Positions 25,581 to 35,264 are shown, counted from the stretch's first letter. The stretch is DNA of 64,000 nucleotides from an uncultured Chitinophaga sp. (GCF_937898475.1 NZ_CALEJS010000016.1:682001-746000), one strand, 5' to 3'. Numbers and translations: made by a program. The notes: generated from the sequence alone by a model not told the origin.

Positions 25581-26789
25581 TCAGGTGTGGTGTACAATAC
25601 TTTCTTTCAGATAAGGATGATTCTTCGGAACCAGTGGAGCTTTTGCCAGCTGGTTGATCACCACGAAAATGATCACCCCAACAAAACCCAGCCCCAGGCC
25701 CAGCTCATACCAGGGGAAGTGCAGCTCCTGCACGGTGCCCGGCATTACCATCTGGAAGAAGTCCAGCCAGTGACCAAAGATGATCAGTATGGCTATATAA
25801 GTTACCGCTGTATAGTTACGTTTGGTATCGCGTTTCATCAGCAGCAGCAAAGGCAGGATAAAGTTGATGATCAGGTTCAGGAAGAACACCGGGCGCCATT
25901 CGCCCCATACGCGGGGTTTGAAGTACTCGGTTTCTTCAGGCATGTTGGCATACCAGATCAGCATGTACTGGGAGAACCACAGGTAAGTCCAGAAGATGCT
26001 GAATGCAAACATGAATTTACCCAGGTCGTGCAGGTGCTCTTCATTCACAAATGAAAGATAGCCCTTGCCTTTCAGGTAGATCACGAACAACGCAATCAAT
26101 GACAGGCCGGATACCCAGGTGCTTGCAAATGTATACCAGCTGTACATGGTAGAGAACCAGTGCGCATCAATGCTCATCAGCCACAGCCAGGGAGTGGTAG
26201 AACCAACGCTCAGGGCAAAGATCACTGCAAAACCGCCACACCATACCGTGTTCCTCCACAGGATACGGCGGCCGGATTCGGGAGACAGGTCCCAGGTATC
26301 TTCCTGCAGCGACATGTTACGCAGCTTTACAGTGAAGAAAGCCCAGAGGCCGATCGTAATGATAGTGGCGGTAGTATAGAAACCTTTGCTCAGGAAAGCA
26401 GATTTCCAGCTCAGCACACGGTCATGTTTCACATGCTCTGCATTTACCCAGTGGTAGATGTGCTCTTTACCACCAAACACAATGATCATCAGTACAATGA
26501 AAACAATGGCGCCCAGTACAGGTACTGCCATTGATATAGCTTCCGGTACGCGGCGGAAAGCGATCTGCCATCCCCCGTGCGCCAGCGTAGTAGCTGCAAT
26601 AAAGAAAGTACTGGCCAATGTTACCAGCAGAAAGAAAGTACTGTTCTGCAAAATGCCAGCCCAAAAACGGGTAGACCCGTGCTCGCCGTGAAGCGCCACT
26701 AATCCGATCAATAATGTGAGTACGCCAATGCCCATCAGCACGAAACTGGCTGTTCTCAATTTTGCTGGTATTACAAATTGGTCCTTCAT
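25581..26789 (-). CDS. actF: Alternative Complex III subunit ActF
   Basis: A 402-residue inner membrane protein of the NrfD/PsrC-like fold with about ten helices, the smaller of the two quinone-site paralogs in ACIII. Typical text: STRFWAGILQNSTFFLLVTLASTFF, VSGLSLIALFVIYLKGKGYL, and KFMFAFSIFWTYLWFSQYMLIWYANMPEET. It probably supports proton movement beside ActC. It lies last of the act genes, immediately before coxB, so the two complexes share one transcript. Confidence 0.92.
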   Translation of the reverse strand: MKDQFVIPAKLRTASFVLMGIGVLTLLIGLVALHGEHGSTRFWAGILQNSTFFLLVTLASTFFIAATTLAHGGWQIAFRRVPEAISMAVPVLGAIVFIVLMIIVFGGKEHIYHWVNAEHVKHDRVLSWKSAFLSKGFYTTATIITIGLWAFFTVKLRNMSLQEDTWDLSPESGRRILWRNTVWCGGFAVIFALSVGSTTPWLWLMSIDAHWFSTMYSWYTFASTWVSGLSLIALFVIYLKGKGYLSFVNEEHLHDLGKFMFAFSIFWTYLWFSQYMLIWYANMPEETEYFKPRVWGEWRPVFFLNLIINFILPLLLLMKRDTKRNYTAVTYIAILIIFGHWLDFFQMVMPGTVQELHFPWYELGLGLGFVGVIIFVVINQLAKAPLVPKNHPYLKESIVHHT

Positions 26790-26861
26790 TTGTTACTAAT
26801 TTGTCGAAATTTTCTTGCTAGTTACTTACCGTATTTATATGGATCTAAATACTATTCCTGT

Positions 26862-27500
26862 TTATTTGTTTGATGTGCTGTCTCCGGTTGCGGCAGCTGG
26901 TCCTGCAGCCGGTGTTGCAGGCGCAGCATCAGGCAGCGCAACAGCTTCTCCACCCTGTACGCTCTTGATGTAAGCGGCTATCTTCCAGCGCTGTGTTCTG
27001 TCCAGCTGGCTGGCGTAGCTGCCCATCGCGTTCCATCCATAGGTCATTACGTAGAACAGCCTGCCCTGGGTGTAGTGGGATTTAGGACCACCTGCAGCCA
27101 GGTTAGCCGGTGCCGCGGGATAAGGACCATCACCGCCTTTATACAGTGGACCGTTACCATCCAGAGAGGTACCGTGGCAGATACCGCAGTAGATGTTGTA
27201 CAAACGTTTTCCTTCTGCCAGATCAGCCTCTGTAATAGTCAGCGGGTTCTTAATAGTATTAGCCAGCGCAGTATCACCTTCCTTCACATGGTAAGGCAGT
27301 AATTCTCCTCTCTTAACTGTTCCTTCCACAGGCTTCAGGCCGGCCAGGCGCGGGTTGTAGAACTCGTATGCACGGGATTCATACATATCCGGCATATAGA
27401 TCCTGCCGGGCTTTCTGTGGTTTTCTCCTGTATTACAGGCCGCCAGTAAAGCTCCGCCTGCCAAAGCAGCTACTACTAATATGTTGGAAGTCCTTTTCAT
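26862..27500 (-). CDS. actE: Alternative Complex III monoheme cytochrome c ActE
   Basis: A 212-residue lipoprotein (signal ALAGGALLAAC with lipobox Cys) carrying one class I cytochrome c domain: CGICH (YNIYCGICHGTSLDGNG), with the likely Met ligand in the GWNAMGSYASQLDR region. The N-terminal part (YMPDMYESRAYEFYNP) is the ACIII-specific extension. It passes electrons from ActA toward the oxidase at the periplasmic side. The C-terminal Ala/Pro-rich tail is low-complexity. It lies between actD and actF. Confidence 0.93.
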   Translation of the reverse strand: MKRTSNILVVAALAGGALLAACNTGENHRKPGRIYMPDMYESRAYEFYNPRLAGLKPVEGTVKRGELLPYHVKEGDTALANTIKNPLTITEADLAEGKRLYNIYCGICHGTSLDGNGPLYKGGDGPYPAAPANLAAGGPKSHYTQGRLFYVMTYGWNAMGSYASQLDRTQRWKIAAYIKSVQGGEAVALPDAAPATPAAGPAAATGDSTSNK

Positions 27501-27581
27501 TTGAAGTAGTTCGTCTTTTATATTGTCAAATGGAACCTTTCGATCTCATCTGAGCGCTTTCGTCTTTTTACTCGTTTTCAA

Positions 27582-28175
27582 TTATGCATTTAACGGAGCC
27601 GGTTGCTCGCTGAACAGGCGGTCTTCGCGGTCAAAGCGGCCCAGCCACCATCCGGTTTCAGCACGCTGCTCATTGATCTCCTGCGCACCAACACTGGCCA
27701 GGAAATTCTTCACATCCTCTGCAGAAGATTTGGCAGTCACCTCAATGGCCATTACAAACTTATCGTCTGTCTGACGCGGGTGGAAAATGTGCTTCTTCAC
27801 AAAAGGCGCTATCTGGCAGAGATAGCAGAAAGTAAGCACCATACCTACTGCAGAGAACAGTACCGTCAACTCAAAGGTAATGGGGATGAACGCCGGCAGC
27901 GGGAAATGCGGCTTACCGCCAATGTTCATCGGCCAGTCACTGGTAAATACCCAGCTCATGAAAGATAATGCCGTAGTAGTACCGGTGATACCGTATATGA
28001 AACCGGCTGTATGCAGGCTGGTCTCTCTCAGGCCCATGGCATGATCCAGGCCATGCACCGGGAAAGGAGTGTATACGTCATGGATCTTGTATCCTGCGGC
28101 ACGTACCTTCTTTACTGCCGGGAATAACACCGCCTCATCATCAAAAACACCTACAACAAAATTTTTTGCAGCCAT
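27582..28175 (-). CDS. actD: Alternative Complex III subunit ActD (DUF3341)
   Basis: A 197-residue DUF3341 protein: cytosolic N-terminal domain (VVGVFDDEAVLFPAVKKVRAAGYKIHDVYTPFPVHGLD), two membrane helices (FIYGITGTTTALSFMSWVF; FIPITFELTVLFSAVGMVLTF) and a C-terminal cytosolic part with FDREDRL. It is a structural subunit of ACIII with no cofactor. It is directly downstream of actC. Confidence 0.93.
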   Translation of the reverse strand: MAAKNFVVGVFDDEAVLFPAVKKVRAAGYKIHDVYTPFPVHGLDHAMGLRETSLHTAGFIYGITGTTTALSFMSWVFTSDWPMNIGGKPHFPLPAFIPITFELTVLFSAVGMVLTFCYLCQIAPFVKKHIFHPRQTDDKFVMAIEVTAKSSAEDVKNFLASVGAQEINEQRAETGWWLGRFDREDRLFSEQPAPLNA

Positions 28176-28200
28176 ATGTTGAAAAATTCAAAGTCTGATT

Positions 28201-28235
28201 AATAGTTGTTAGTTGCCGGTTGCCAATTAGTGCGC
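28201..28235. repeat. Short heptamer-phased repeat between actC and actD
   Basis: Five 7-bp units: AATAGTT, GTTAGTT, GCCGGTT, GCCAATT, AGTGCGC. It is a single arm without a clear fold-back partner, and it runs over the actC stop codon (28227-28229). Confidence 0.45.
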
Positions 28236-29663
28236 ATGTGCTACATCGTGCGCAAACTTATCAGCATCCTCCGTTTCGTATTTCTGCATTTTATCCTTAA
28301 AGCTTTCGCCGGATGTCTTCAGTACGTGCTTGATCTCAGCTACTGCGATCACCGGGAAGTATTTGGCGAACAGGAAGTAGCAGGTAAAGAACAAACCGAA
28401 TGTACCCATGTAGAAACCAACCTCAGGCCAGGACGGACGGTAGTAAGACCAGCTGGAGGGCAGGTAGTCACGGTACAGTGAAGTACAGATGATCACAAAA
28501 CGCTCAAACCACATACCGATGTTCACGATGATAGACATAATGAATGTTACCATTACGTTTCTTCTCATCTTACGGAACCAGAACACCTGCGGCGTGATCA
28601 CGTTACAGGTCATCATGATCCAGTAAGACCAGCCCAGCGGACCGGCAGCGCGGTATTTGTAGAAAGTGTCAAATTCATATTGTACACCGCCATACCATGC
28701 CATGAACAGCTCGGTGAGGTAAGCGCAACCTACGATAGAACCTGTCAGTACGATCACCTTGTTCATCGCCTCCATGTGGCCGATGGTGATGTAATCTTCC
28801 AGGTGTAATATTTTACGTGTGATGATCAGCAGTGTCTGCACCATCGCGAAGCCGGAGAAGATCGCACCCGCTACGAAGTAAGGGGGGAAGATGGTGGTGT
28901 GCCAGCCCGGGATCACAGAAGTGGCAAAGTCAAAAGATACGATGGTGTGTACGGAAAGTACCAGCGGAGTGGACAAACCAGCCAGCACCAGTGATAATGC
29001 CTCATGACGCTGCCAGTGTTTGGTAGAGCCGGTCCAGCCGAAAGATGCGATACCATACAGCAGTTTACGCAGTTTGGTTTTAGCCCTGTCACGCACGGTG
29101 GCAAAGTCAGGGATCAGACCTGAATACCAGAACAGCAGTGATACCGTGAAGTAGGTAGAGATCGCAAACACGTCCCACAGCAGCGGAGAGTTAAAGTTTA
29201 CCCACAGCGGGCCACGGGTGTTGGGATAAGGCAGTACGAAGAAGGCCATCCATACACGACCCATGTGGAAGATCGGGAACTGACCGGCGCACATTACCGC
29301 GAAGATGGTCATCGCTTCTGCCGCACGGTTCACCCCTGTACGCCATCCCTGGCGGAACAGCAGCAAGATAGCGGAGATCAGCGTACCGGCGTGACCGATA
29401 CCTACCCACCATACGAAGTTGGTAATGTCCCAACCCCAACCGATTGTTTTGTTCAGATTCCACACCCCGGTACCGTAATACACCTCCCAGGTCACAGAAA
29501 ACACGCCAAACGCTAAGAGTGACAGCGATATGAAGAAGCCCACATACCACAATTTTCCGGGCTTGGCTTCAATGGGGCCGATAATATCTTCGGTTACCTT
29601 GTGATAATCCTTTACCCCATCAACTAAAGGTTCTCTCAGTGTGGATTCGTACTTTAAATGCAT
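28227..29663 (-). CDS. actC: Alternative Complex III subunit ActC (NrfD/PsrC-like)
   Basis: A 478-residue inner membrane protein with about ten helices, the main menaquinol-oxidising membrane subunit of ACIII. Signature text: PGKLWYVGFFISLSLLAFGVFSV, GIGHAGTLISAILLLFRQGWRTGVNRAAEAMT, and WHTTIFPPYFVAGAIFSGFAM. It starts MHLKYESTLREPL, a cytosolic N-terminus as in other ActC. It is downstream of actB with a heptamer-phased hairpin in the gap. Confidence 0.95.
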   Translation of the reverse strand: MHLKYESTLREPLVDGVKDYHKVTEDIIGPIEAKPGKLWYVGFFISLSLLAFGVFSVTWEVYYGTGVWNLNKTIGWGWDITNFVWWVGIGHAGTLISAILLLFRQGWRTGVNRAAEAMTIFAVMCAGQFPIFHMGRVWMAFFVLPYPNTRGPLWVNFNSPLLWDVFAISTYFTVSLLFWYSGLIPDFATVRDRAKTKLRKLLYGIASFGWTGSTKHWQRHEALSLVLAGLSTPLVLSVHTIVSFDFATSVIPGWHTTIFPPYFVAGAIFSGFAMVQTLLIITRKILHLEDYITIGHMEAMNKVIVLTGSIVGCAYLTELFMAWYGGVQYEFDTFYKYRAAGPLGWSYWIMMTCNVITPQVFWFRKMRRNVMVTFIMSIIVNIGMWFERFVIICTSLYRDYLPSSWSYYRPSWPEVGFYMGTFGLFFTCYFLFAKYFPVIAVAEIKHVLKTSGESFKDKMQKYETEDADKFAHDVAHAH

Positions 29664-29672
29664 AGTTCTTAA

Positions 29673-29707
29673 AGCTTTTAGCTGTTAGTTGCTGACTAGC
29701 AGCCCTT
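29673..29707. repeat. Heptamer-phased fold-back repeat between actB and actC
   Basis: Units AGCTTTT, AGCTGTT, AGTTGCT, GACTAGC, AGCCCTT. GCTGTTAGT (29681-29689) pairs with ACTAGCAGC (29695-29703), 9 bp with one G-U. It is the same sequence family as the arrays at 4018 and 22504. Confidence 0.6.
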
Positions 29708-29742
29708 ATCTTTTTTTTGATCTGATCTCTGGTTTATCCTGA

Positions 29743-32700
29743 TTATCCGTGATGCGCTGCTTCGTGATGACCGGCTTCTGCCTTGGGAGCAGCATCCTTG
29801 TTACGGATCTTAGCCAGGTAGTTGATGGAAGGCAGTGTATGTGTTTCTTCCAGCACATAGTACAGCCTGTCCTGCTGTTCCTGGGTACGCACCTGGTAGA
29901 TGCGGCTGTCCTTGTCATTCACGTTACCGAATACGATGGCGTCTGCTGCGCAGGCCTGCTGACAAGCAGTTTTGGCTTCGCCATCCTTCACGGGGCGGCC
30001 TTCTTTCTTGGCAGTCAGTTTAGCGTCCTGCAGGCGTTGTACGCAGAAAGAACATTTTTCCATCACACCGCGGCTGCGTACTACTACGTCAGGGTTCAGC
30101 ACCATGCGGGTCAGGTTATCGTTCATATCAGCTACATCGTACAGGTTGTTTTCGAAGCTGTCTGCACCGTTCCAGTCTCTCCAGTTAAAGCGGCGAACTT
30201 TATACGGACAGTTGTTGGCGCAGTAGCGGGTACCGATACAACGGTTATATGCCATCTGGTTAATACCTTCAGAGCTGTGGTTGGTAGCAGCTACCGGACA
30301 AACATTCTCACAGGGAGCATTATCACAGTGCTGGCACAGCATCGGCTGGAACACCACTTCAGGGTTGTTCTCATCGCCGCTGAAGTAGCGGTCAATACGC
30401 AGCCAGTGCATTTCGTGCGCCTTGATCACCTGCTCTTTACCTACCACGGGAACGTTGTTCTCTGCAGTACAGGCCACCACGCAGGCGCCGCAACCAAAGC
30501 AGGTATTCAGGTCTATAGACATACCCCATTTGATGCCGGGGTAAGGATAGTTCGGATACAGGGTAGCATCTGAACGGAAGTCTGCACCATATTTGCTCAG
30601 CTCAGCACGATCTTCATTCACCTCTTTCGGGTTCTTGATGAACTCTTCCAGGGTGGTTTCTTTAATGATCGGGCGGCCTTCGTAGCTGTTATGCGTCTGG
30701 GTAAGACCAATTTGATAAGTAGCGCCGGTTGCTTCTACAGCAGCATCAGCAGCAAAGTAGTCAAAGGTCTGACCGTTGTAGCTAACAAAAGGATAAGCGT
30801 TCTTACCGATGTTACCGGCAGCCCTTCCGGCGTTCAGGCTACGGCCGTAACCTACGGCGATAGCGATCACTTCGGGATGGATACCAGGCACGATCAGCAG
30901 CGGCAGCTCGATCTCTTTGCCGTTAGCTTTTATTTTCAATACTTTCTTGTCGGCATTGATCTCGTAGTCATCGCCCAGCTCTTCGTTGAAGGTCTTAGCC
31001 AGGGTGTTGGACACACAGGCGTAGTTGTCCCAGGTAGAGCGGGTGATCGGGTCGGGCATTTCCTGCAACCAGGGGTTGTTAGCCAGTTTACCGTTACCGA
31101 TGGCTACTTTTTCATACAGTACCAGTTCAAACTTACCGCCTTTTTTGGCGCTGCTGATCTTTGCGGTAGCAGCGGCCACATCGCCGGTAAAGGCAGCGCC
31201 AGCCAGGGCAGGAGCAGTGGTGGGCTCAATTACGCCGTCCTGCAGCGCTTTGTCCCATGCTTCCTGTCCGCCAAGTTTAGCGATCCATTCGTTCTTCAGG
31301 TAATCTACCCAGTTGGTAGTGTTGCCGCTCCAGGAGAGCAGGCTATCTTCAAATGCGCGTGTTTTGAACAGGGGCGCAATAGTAGGCTGTGTAAAGCTGA
31401 AGTAACCGGTTTTACCTTCTGCATCGCCCCAGCTTTCCAGGAAGTGGTGGTCAGGTGCAGCGTATTTAACCAGCTCAGTGGTTTCGTCTTTACGGTCGTT
31501 GAAAGAAACGGTGAGTTTAGCTTTCTTCAGACCATCGGCAAAACGTTTGGCATCGAAATAATCGTACACAGGGTTTACACCGTGAATGAACAGTGCGCCG
31601 ATGCTGCCTGCATTCAGGTCGTTCACCAGCTGTGCCATATCACCGTCAATACCCTGGCGGTAGTTGGAAGTAACCGCCCAGTCAATGGTAGTACCGTTAG
31701 CGCCTACCAGGTTGTTGATGGCGTTTACGATCAGCTGTACGTTCACATCGTTGGAGCCGGATACCACCAGTGCTTTACCCTGGCTGGCTTTCAGCGCGCG
31801 GGCGGCTTTGGTGATACCATCTGCCAGGCGTTTGTCTGCTATGCCGCTTACTGCACCGCCGTTAACGGCATTGTACAGGGCCAGTGCCACAGCACCGGTT
31901 TCGGAAGGTTTGTGTGTAAATCTTTCGTCGGCATTGGCGCCGGTAAGGCTCATCATGCTTTCGAAATGGAAATGTTTGCTCATTTCCGGTTTCGCTGCAT
32001 TGATCTTACGGGTAGCGCCGTATTGTTTGGCAAATTCAGCCGGGCTTAACCAGGTTCCGAGGAAGTCTGCACCCAGGCTTACTATTGTTTTTGCATTTTC
32101 GAAGTGGTAAGAAGGCAGTACTCTTTTACCATAGGCGGCCTCGTTAGCCAGCAGCATACCGGAGTAGGATACTGCATCGTATGTAACATGGCGGGAGCCG
32201 GGATATTTAGCCAGGAACTCGCCGATCACTTTCTTGGTAGAGGGGCTGAGAATGGTAGAGGTAAGCAGCACAACCGGCTGACCGCCCAGGGCGCCTAAAG
32301 CGGCTTTCACCTGTTTGTCCAGCTCTGCCCAGGTGGTTTCCGTACCGTTGATGGTAGGATAACGCAGGCGGGCAACATCGTACAGGCTCAGTACCGCAGC
32401 CTGTACCTTGGCAGTGGTAGCGCCACCGGTTACAGAGCTGAGGGTATTACCTTCTATTTTGATAGGACGGCCTTCGCGGGTCTTTACAACTACGGGCACG
32501 AACTCGCCATCTACGGCGTACGTAGATGCATAATAGTTAGGTACGCCGGGCGTGATTTCTTCCGGCTTATTTACGTAAGGAATGGCTTTTTTAACCGGTA
32601 TTTCACAGCTGGCTGCTATAGTAGCGGCAGCGGTGGTGAACCCCAGGTACTTCAGAAAGTCCCTGCGGGGTGTTGTAGCATTCAACAGGCTTTCGTTTTC

Positions 32701-32802
32701 ATCAAAGGGCAGTTCTTCCCGGAATTCATTCTTTACGATTTCCTGGTGTCCTTTGGTATCGTGCAACTCCTCCAAGCCTTTCCAATACTTTTTCTGCTCC
32801 AT
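29743..32802 (-). CDS. actB: Alternative Complex III subunit ActB (molybdopterin-like plus Fe-S)
   Basis: A 1019-residue peripheral subunit. A Tat-type signal (RRDFLKYLGF, then AASCEIPVKK with a probable lipid-modified Cys) is followed by a molybdopterin-oxidoreductase-like domain (~90-700) that in ACIII has lost its cofactor. A ferredoxin-like domain (~740-990) has four Cys clusters: CFGCGACVVAC, CQHCDNAPCENVC, CIGTRYCANNCPY and CSFCVQRL/CQQAC. These would hold three [4Fe-4S] and one [3Fe-4S], relaying electrons from ActC to ActA. It is second in the operon. Confidence 0.95.
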   Translation of the reverse strand: MEQKKYWKGLEELHDTKGHQEIVKNEFREELPFDENESLLNATTPRRDFLKYLGFTTAAATIAASCEIPVKKAIPYVNKPEEITPGVPNYYASTYAVDGEFVPVVVKTREGRPIKIEGNTLSSVTGGATTAKVQAAVLSLYDVARLRYPTINGTETTWAELDKQVKAALGALGGQPVVLLTSTILSPSTKKVIGEFLAKYPGSRHVTYDAVSYSGMLLANEAAYGKRVLPSYHFENAKTIVSLGADFLGTWLSPAEFAKQYGATRKINAAKPEMSKHFHFESMMSLTGANADERFTHKPSETGAVALALYNAVNGGAVSGIADKRLADGITKAARALKASQGKALVVSGSNDVNVQLIVNAINNLVGANGTTIDWAVTSNYRQGIDGDMAQLVNDLNAGSIGALFIHGVNPVYDYFDAKRFADGLKKAKLTVSFNDRKDETTELVKYAAPDHHFLESWGDAEGKTGYFSFTQPTIAPLFKTRAFEDSLLSWSGNTTNWVDYLKNEWIAKLGGQEAWDKALQDGVIEPTTAPALAGAAFTGDVAAATAKISSAKKGGKFELVLYEKVAIGNGKLANNPWLQEMPDPITRSTWDNYACVSNTLAKTFNEELGDDYEINADKKVLKIKANGKEIELPLLIVPGIHPEVIAIAVGYGRSLNAGRAAGNIGKNAYPFVSYNGQTFDYFAADAAVEATGATYQIGLTQTHNSYEGRPIIKETTLEEFIKNPKEVNEDRAELSKYGADFRSDATLYPNYPYPGIKWGMSIDLNTCFGCGACVVACTAENNVPVVGKEQVIKAHEMHWLRIDRYFSGDENNPEVVFQPMLCQHCDNAPCENVCPVAATNHSSEGINQMAYNRCIGTRYCANNCPYKVRRFNWRDWNGADSFENNLYDVADMNDNLTRMVLNPDVVVRSRGVMEKCSFCVQRLQDAKLTAKKEGRPVKDGEAKTACQQACAADAIVFGNVNDKDSRIYQVRTQEQQDRLYYVLEETHTLPSINYLAKIRNKDAAPKAEAGHHEAAHHG

Positions 32803-32889
32803 GTTATTTATTACGAGTTACGTGATTTATTAATTTGATTTCATGAGGCAGGAAGTGGGATATGTAATTCACTTCCTTCTATCATACTA

Positions 32890-34161
32890 TTAATAGTGAC
32901 ATTTCTGACATTCAGTACCGCCTACCATTTCAACAGTCACGCTATCGATCCTTCCGGCTTTAACATCCTGATGGAATTTCTCGAATATGCTGTAGTATTT
33001 GTTGTCGGCAAATTGCACCTTGGTAGTACGGTGACAGTTGATACACCAGCCCATAGACAGGTCAGCAAACTGGTGCACCTCGTCCATGTCCTGTATGGCG
33101 CCATGGCAGGTCTGACACTGTTGCTTACCAGCCACCACGTGTTGAGAGTGGTTGAAGTATACGTGGTCGGGCAGGTTATGGATCTTGGTCCATTCTATAG
33201 GTTTACCGGGTTTGGTATATTTCTGCTGATCAGCATCCCAGCCAACATAGTCATACAGTTTCTGGATCTCTGCAGTGCCGTTGATCTTTTTACCTTCTGC
33301 AGTGAACAGGTCAGGACCACTGTAAGTGCTGATGGACTTGTGACAGTTCATACAGATATTTTCAGAAGGGATCATGGCGTGCTTGCTCTTCTCGGCGCCG
33401 GCGTGACAGTACAAACAGTTGATCTGGTTAATACCGGCATGCACTTTGTGTGAGTAGTGGATAGGCTGCTCAGGCATGTAGTTCTGCTGGCGGCCAAGAC
33501 CAATAGCGCCGTTGATAGTGAAGTAACCGCCCACAATGAACAGTACAACAATAGCCAGGGCGATATAAGCTTTATTTCTGTAGAAAGGTACAGGTTCGGG
33601 AGTGGCAACACCGTCTTTATCTGCAGCCAGCTTATTCAGGTTGCTGTTGATCTGCATCAGGATCAGCGCTACAATAGCAAGGATCAGGGTGATGATACCA
33701 AACAGCAGGCTGTTGTCACTGCCTTCTGCAGATGCTGCACCTTGTGGACCTGCATCGGTTTTAGGACCGCCTGGGCCTTTAGTGCTTTCAACTGCGATAA
33801 AGGCAAGGATATCTTCAATATCTGCATCGGAGAAAGAAGGGAAAGCAGGCATGGCCTGGTTATTATACTCCTTATACAGATTGTTTGCATACTGATCACC
33901 AGTGGCGAGTACGGCAGCGGAGTTGTGGATCCACTGATGTAACAATTTCTTGTCAGCCCATCTTGACTCAACGTCCTTCAGAGCAGGACCCGTCACTTTC
34001 TTATGCACATTATGGCAGGATGCGCAATTCTGTTGGAATAATGTCTTACCCTTGTTCGGATCTGCCGCTTGAGCTGTCGAAACCGAGAGAACAAGACCGG
34101 CGCACAGGATAAGAACACTCACAAATTGCTTGCGCAAACGAATGGAAACACGACGATACAC
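32890..34161 (-). CDS. actA: Alternative Complex III multiheme cytochrome ActA
   Basis: A 423-residue membrane-anchored cytochrome. Signal sequence to ~residue 32, then a monoheme class I domain (C46-A-S-C-H50), two membrane helices (~150-172 and ~205-228), and a pentaheme domain with CLYCH, CMNCH, CQTCH, CINCH and CQKCH, the last two residues from the C-terminus. Six heme sites in all: the five-heme ActA core plus an extra N-terminal cytochrome domain. It collects electrons from ActB and hands them toward ActE or the oxidase. It is first in the operon, with the promoter at 34207-34241. Confidence 0.94.
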   Translation of the reverse strand: MYRRVSIRLRKQFVSVLILCAGLVLSVSTAQAADPNKGKTLFQQNCASCHNVHKKVTGPALKDVESRWADKKLLHQWIHNSAAVLATGDQYANNLYKEYNNQAMPAFPSFSDADIEDILAFIAVESTKGPGGPKTDAGPQGAASAEGSDNSLLFGIITLILAIVALILMQINSNLNKLAADKDGVATPEPVPFYRNKAYIALAIVVLFIVGGYFTINGAIGLGRQQNYMPEQPIHYSHKVHAGINQINCLYCHAGAEKSKHAMIPSENICMNCHKSISTYSGPDLFTAEGKKINGTAEIQKLYDYVGWDADQQKYTKPGKPIEWTKIHNLPDHVYFNHSQHVVAGKQQCQTCHGAIQDMDEVHQFADLSMGWCINCHRTTKVQFADNKYYSIFEKFHQDVKAGRIDSVTVEMVGGTECQKCHY

Positions 34162-34445
34162 AGCCTATTAGTTTAGATTTGACCTTAGTTTCTTTAAAAG
34201 TGCCAGCAAAAATAAGACACAATGTTGACAATTTATCAACAATTAAAAAATTATTTAGTTGCATTGTTGAGTCTTTTATCTATACATAAAGACTTCGGAG
34301 GGATTATTTTATGATAAATATCATGTAATAAAAAAACTCATATATGAGCACCGAAGGCATAATATATATATGGTGTCCGAATGTGCTTTTTTTGCCCTGA
34401 TTTGATGTAATTTTAACTGGCTCGCTTACCAAAAACCATTTCCCC
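34162..34445. other. Divergent regulatory region between actA and NlpE-like gene
   Basis: AT-rich, 284 bp. Besides the act promoter and its dyad (34207-34241), it holds a further TGTTGA half-site (34265-34270), ATGATA-AA-TATCAT (34311-34324) and the perfect palindrome CTCATATATGAG (34337-34348). No obvious -7 box was found for the plus-strand gene. Confidence 0.5.
34207..34241 (-). promoter_or_regulatory. act-aa3 operon promoter with overlapping dyad
   Basis: The -7 box TATTTTTG (34214-34207) lies 22 nt from a TTG at 34239-34237. The same TTG is part of an inverted repeat TGTTGA-N7-TCAACA (34223-34241), which would sit over the -33 region. The spacing is one base longer than a standard FNR site (TTGA-N6-TCAA). 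Confidence 0.5.
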
Positions 34446-35225
34446 ATGAAGTACCGGACCTTTCTTTTTGCAGCCATCCTCGGAATAATGAACGCCTGTG
34501 GCGGAGGTGGCGAACAGTCCGCACGGTCAGACAGCACCACGGTTTCCCCTTCCGGCCAGCCTGGCAAAGACATTTCCAGCCCCGCCAGTAAGGCCGCGGG
34601 CGCCTACCAGGGTACCCTGCCCTGCGCCGACTGCCCGGGTATTGATTACCAGCTAAGCCTGTATGAAGACCAGCGCTACCAGGAGCTGATGGTATACCGC
34701 GGCCGCAATGATGGCCGCGCCGTTATAGACACCGGCATGTGGAACATGAAGAACGACTCAATTATTGAGCTGGCAGGCCAGCAACCGCATCAGTTCCTGT
34801 TTGAAGACGGTAAGCTGTACCACCTTAACCGGGAAGGCCAGCGCATTACCGGCGCCCTGGCAGATAATTATATATTAAGGCCCGTAGGCGGCGAAGGCAA
34901 TTACCGCCAGCTAAGGGAAAAGGCGGCCGCCGGCGTCGATTTCCACGCCACCGGCAATGAACCCGGCTGGGTGCTGGAACTGGACCGTAAGACCATCCTT
35001 TTCCAGGACATGAACGGCGACTCCCTGCGGGTACCCACCCCCCGGCCCCACCCCAATACGGATACCCTGCGGGTATATACCCCCAAACATGAAAAGGCCG
35101 AATTCATTATTACCATCCGCCAGCGCGCCTGCACCGACGACATGAGCGGATACATGCGGCCCTATACCGTAGAGGTGCAGTTAAAAGACAAAAACTACCG
35201 GGGCTGCGGACAATACCTGCGTTAA
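34446..35225 (+). CDS. NlpE-like lipoprotein with C-terminal COG3650-like domain
   Basis: A 259-residue lipoprotein (signal FLFAAILGIMNAC; Cys18 lipobox followed by Gly-rich linker). Residues ~50-145 match the NlpE N-terminal domain, with the CxxC in YQGTLPCADCPGIDYQLSLY, a feature linked to envelope and copper stress sensing. Residues ~155-259 match a domain often seen after it (FHATGNEPGWVLEL, RACTDDMSGYMRPYTVEV, CGQYL). Its role in Bacteroidota is not established. It is divergent from actA and followed by an imperfect terminator hairpin (35265-35293). Confidence 0.85.
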   Translation: MKYRTFLFAAILGIMNACGGGGEQSARSDSTTVSPSGQPGKDISSPASKAAGAYQGTLPCADCPGIDYQLSLYEDQRYQELMVYRGRNDGRAVIDTGMWNMKNDSIIELAGQQPHQFLFEDGKLYHLNREGQRITGALADNYILRPVGGEGNYRQLREKAAAGVDFHATGNEPGWVLELDRKTILFQDMNGDSLRVPTPRPHPNTDTLRVYTPKHEKAEFIITIRQRACTDDMSGYMRPYTVEVQLKDKNYRGCGQYLR

Positions 35226-35264
35226 GCCCGTTCCCCCTTCATTAACATCGCATACAATCCTCGT

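Noticed and set aside
30691..32049. Long open frame (about 450 codons) on the plus strand within actB
   Set aside because: It is antisense to a clearly conserved actB frame with intact motifs, has no family-like content, and arises from the high-GC codon bias of the real gene.
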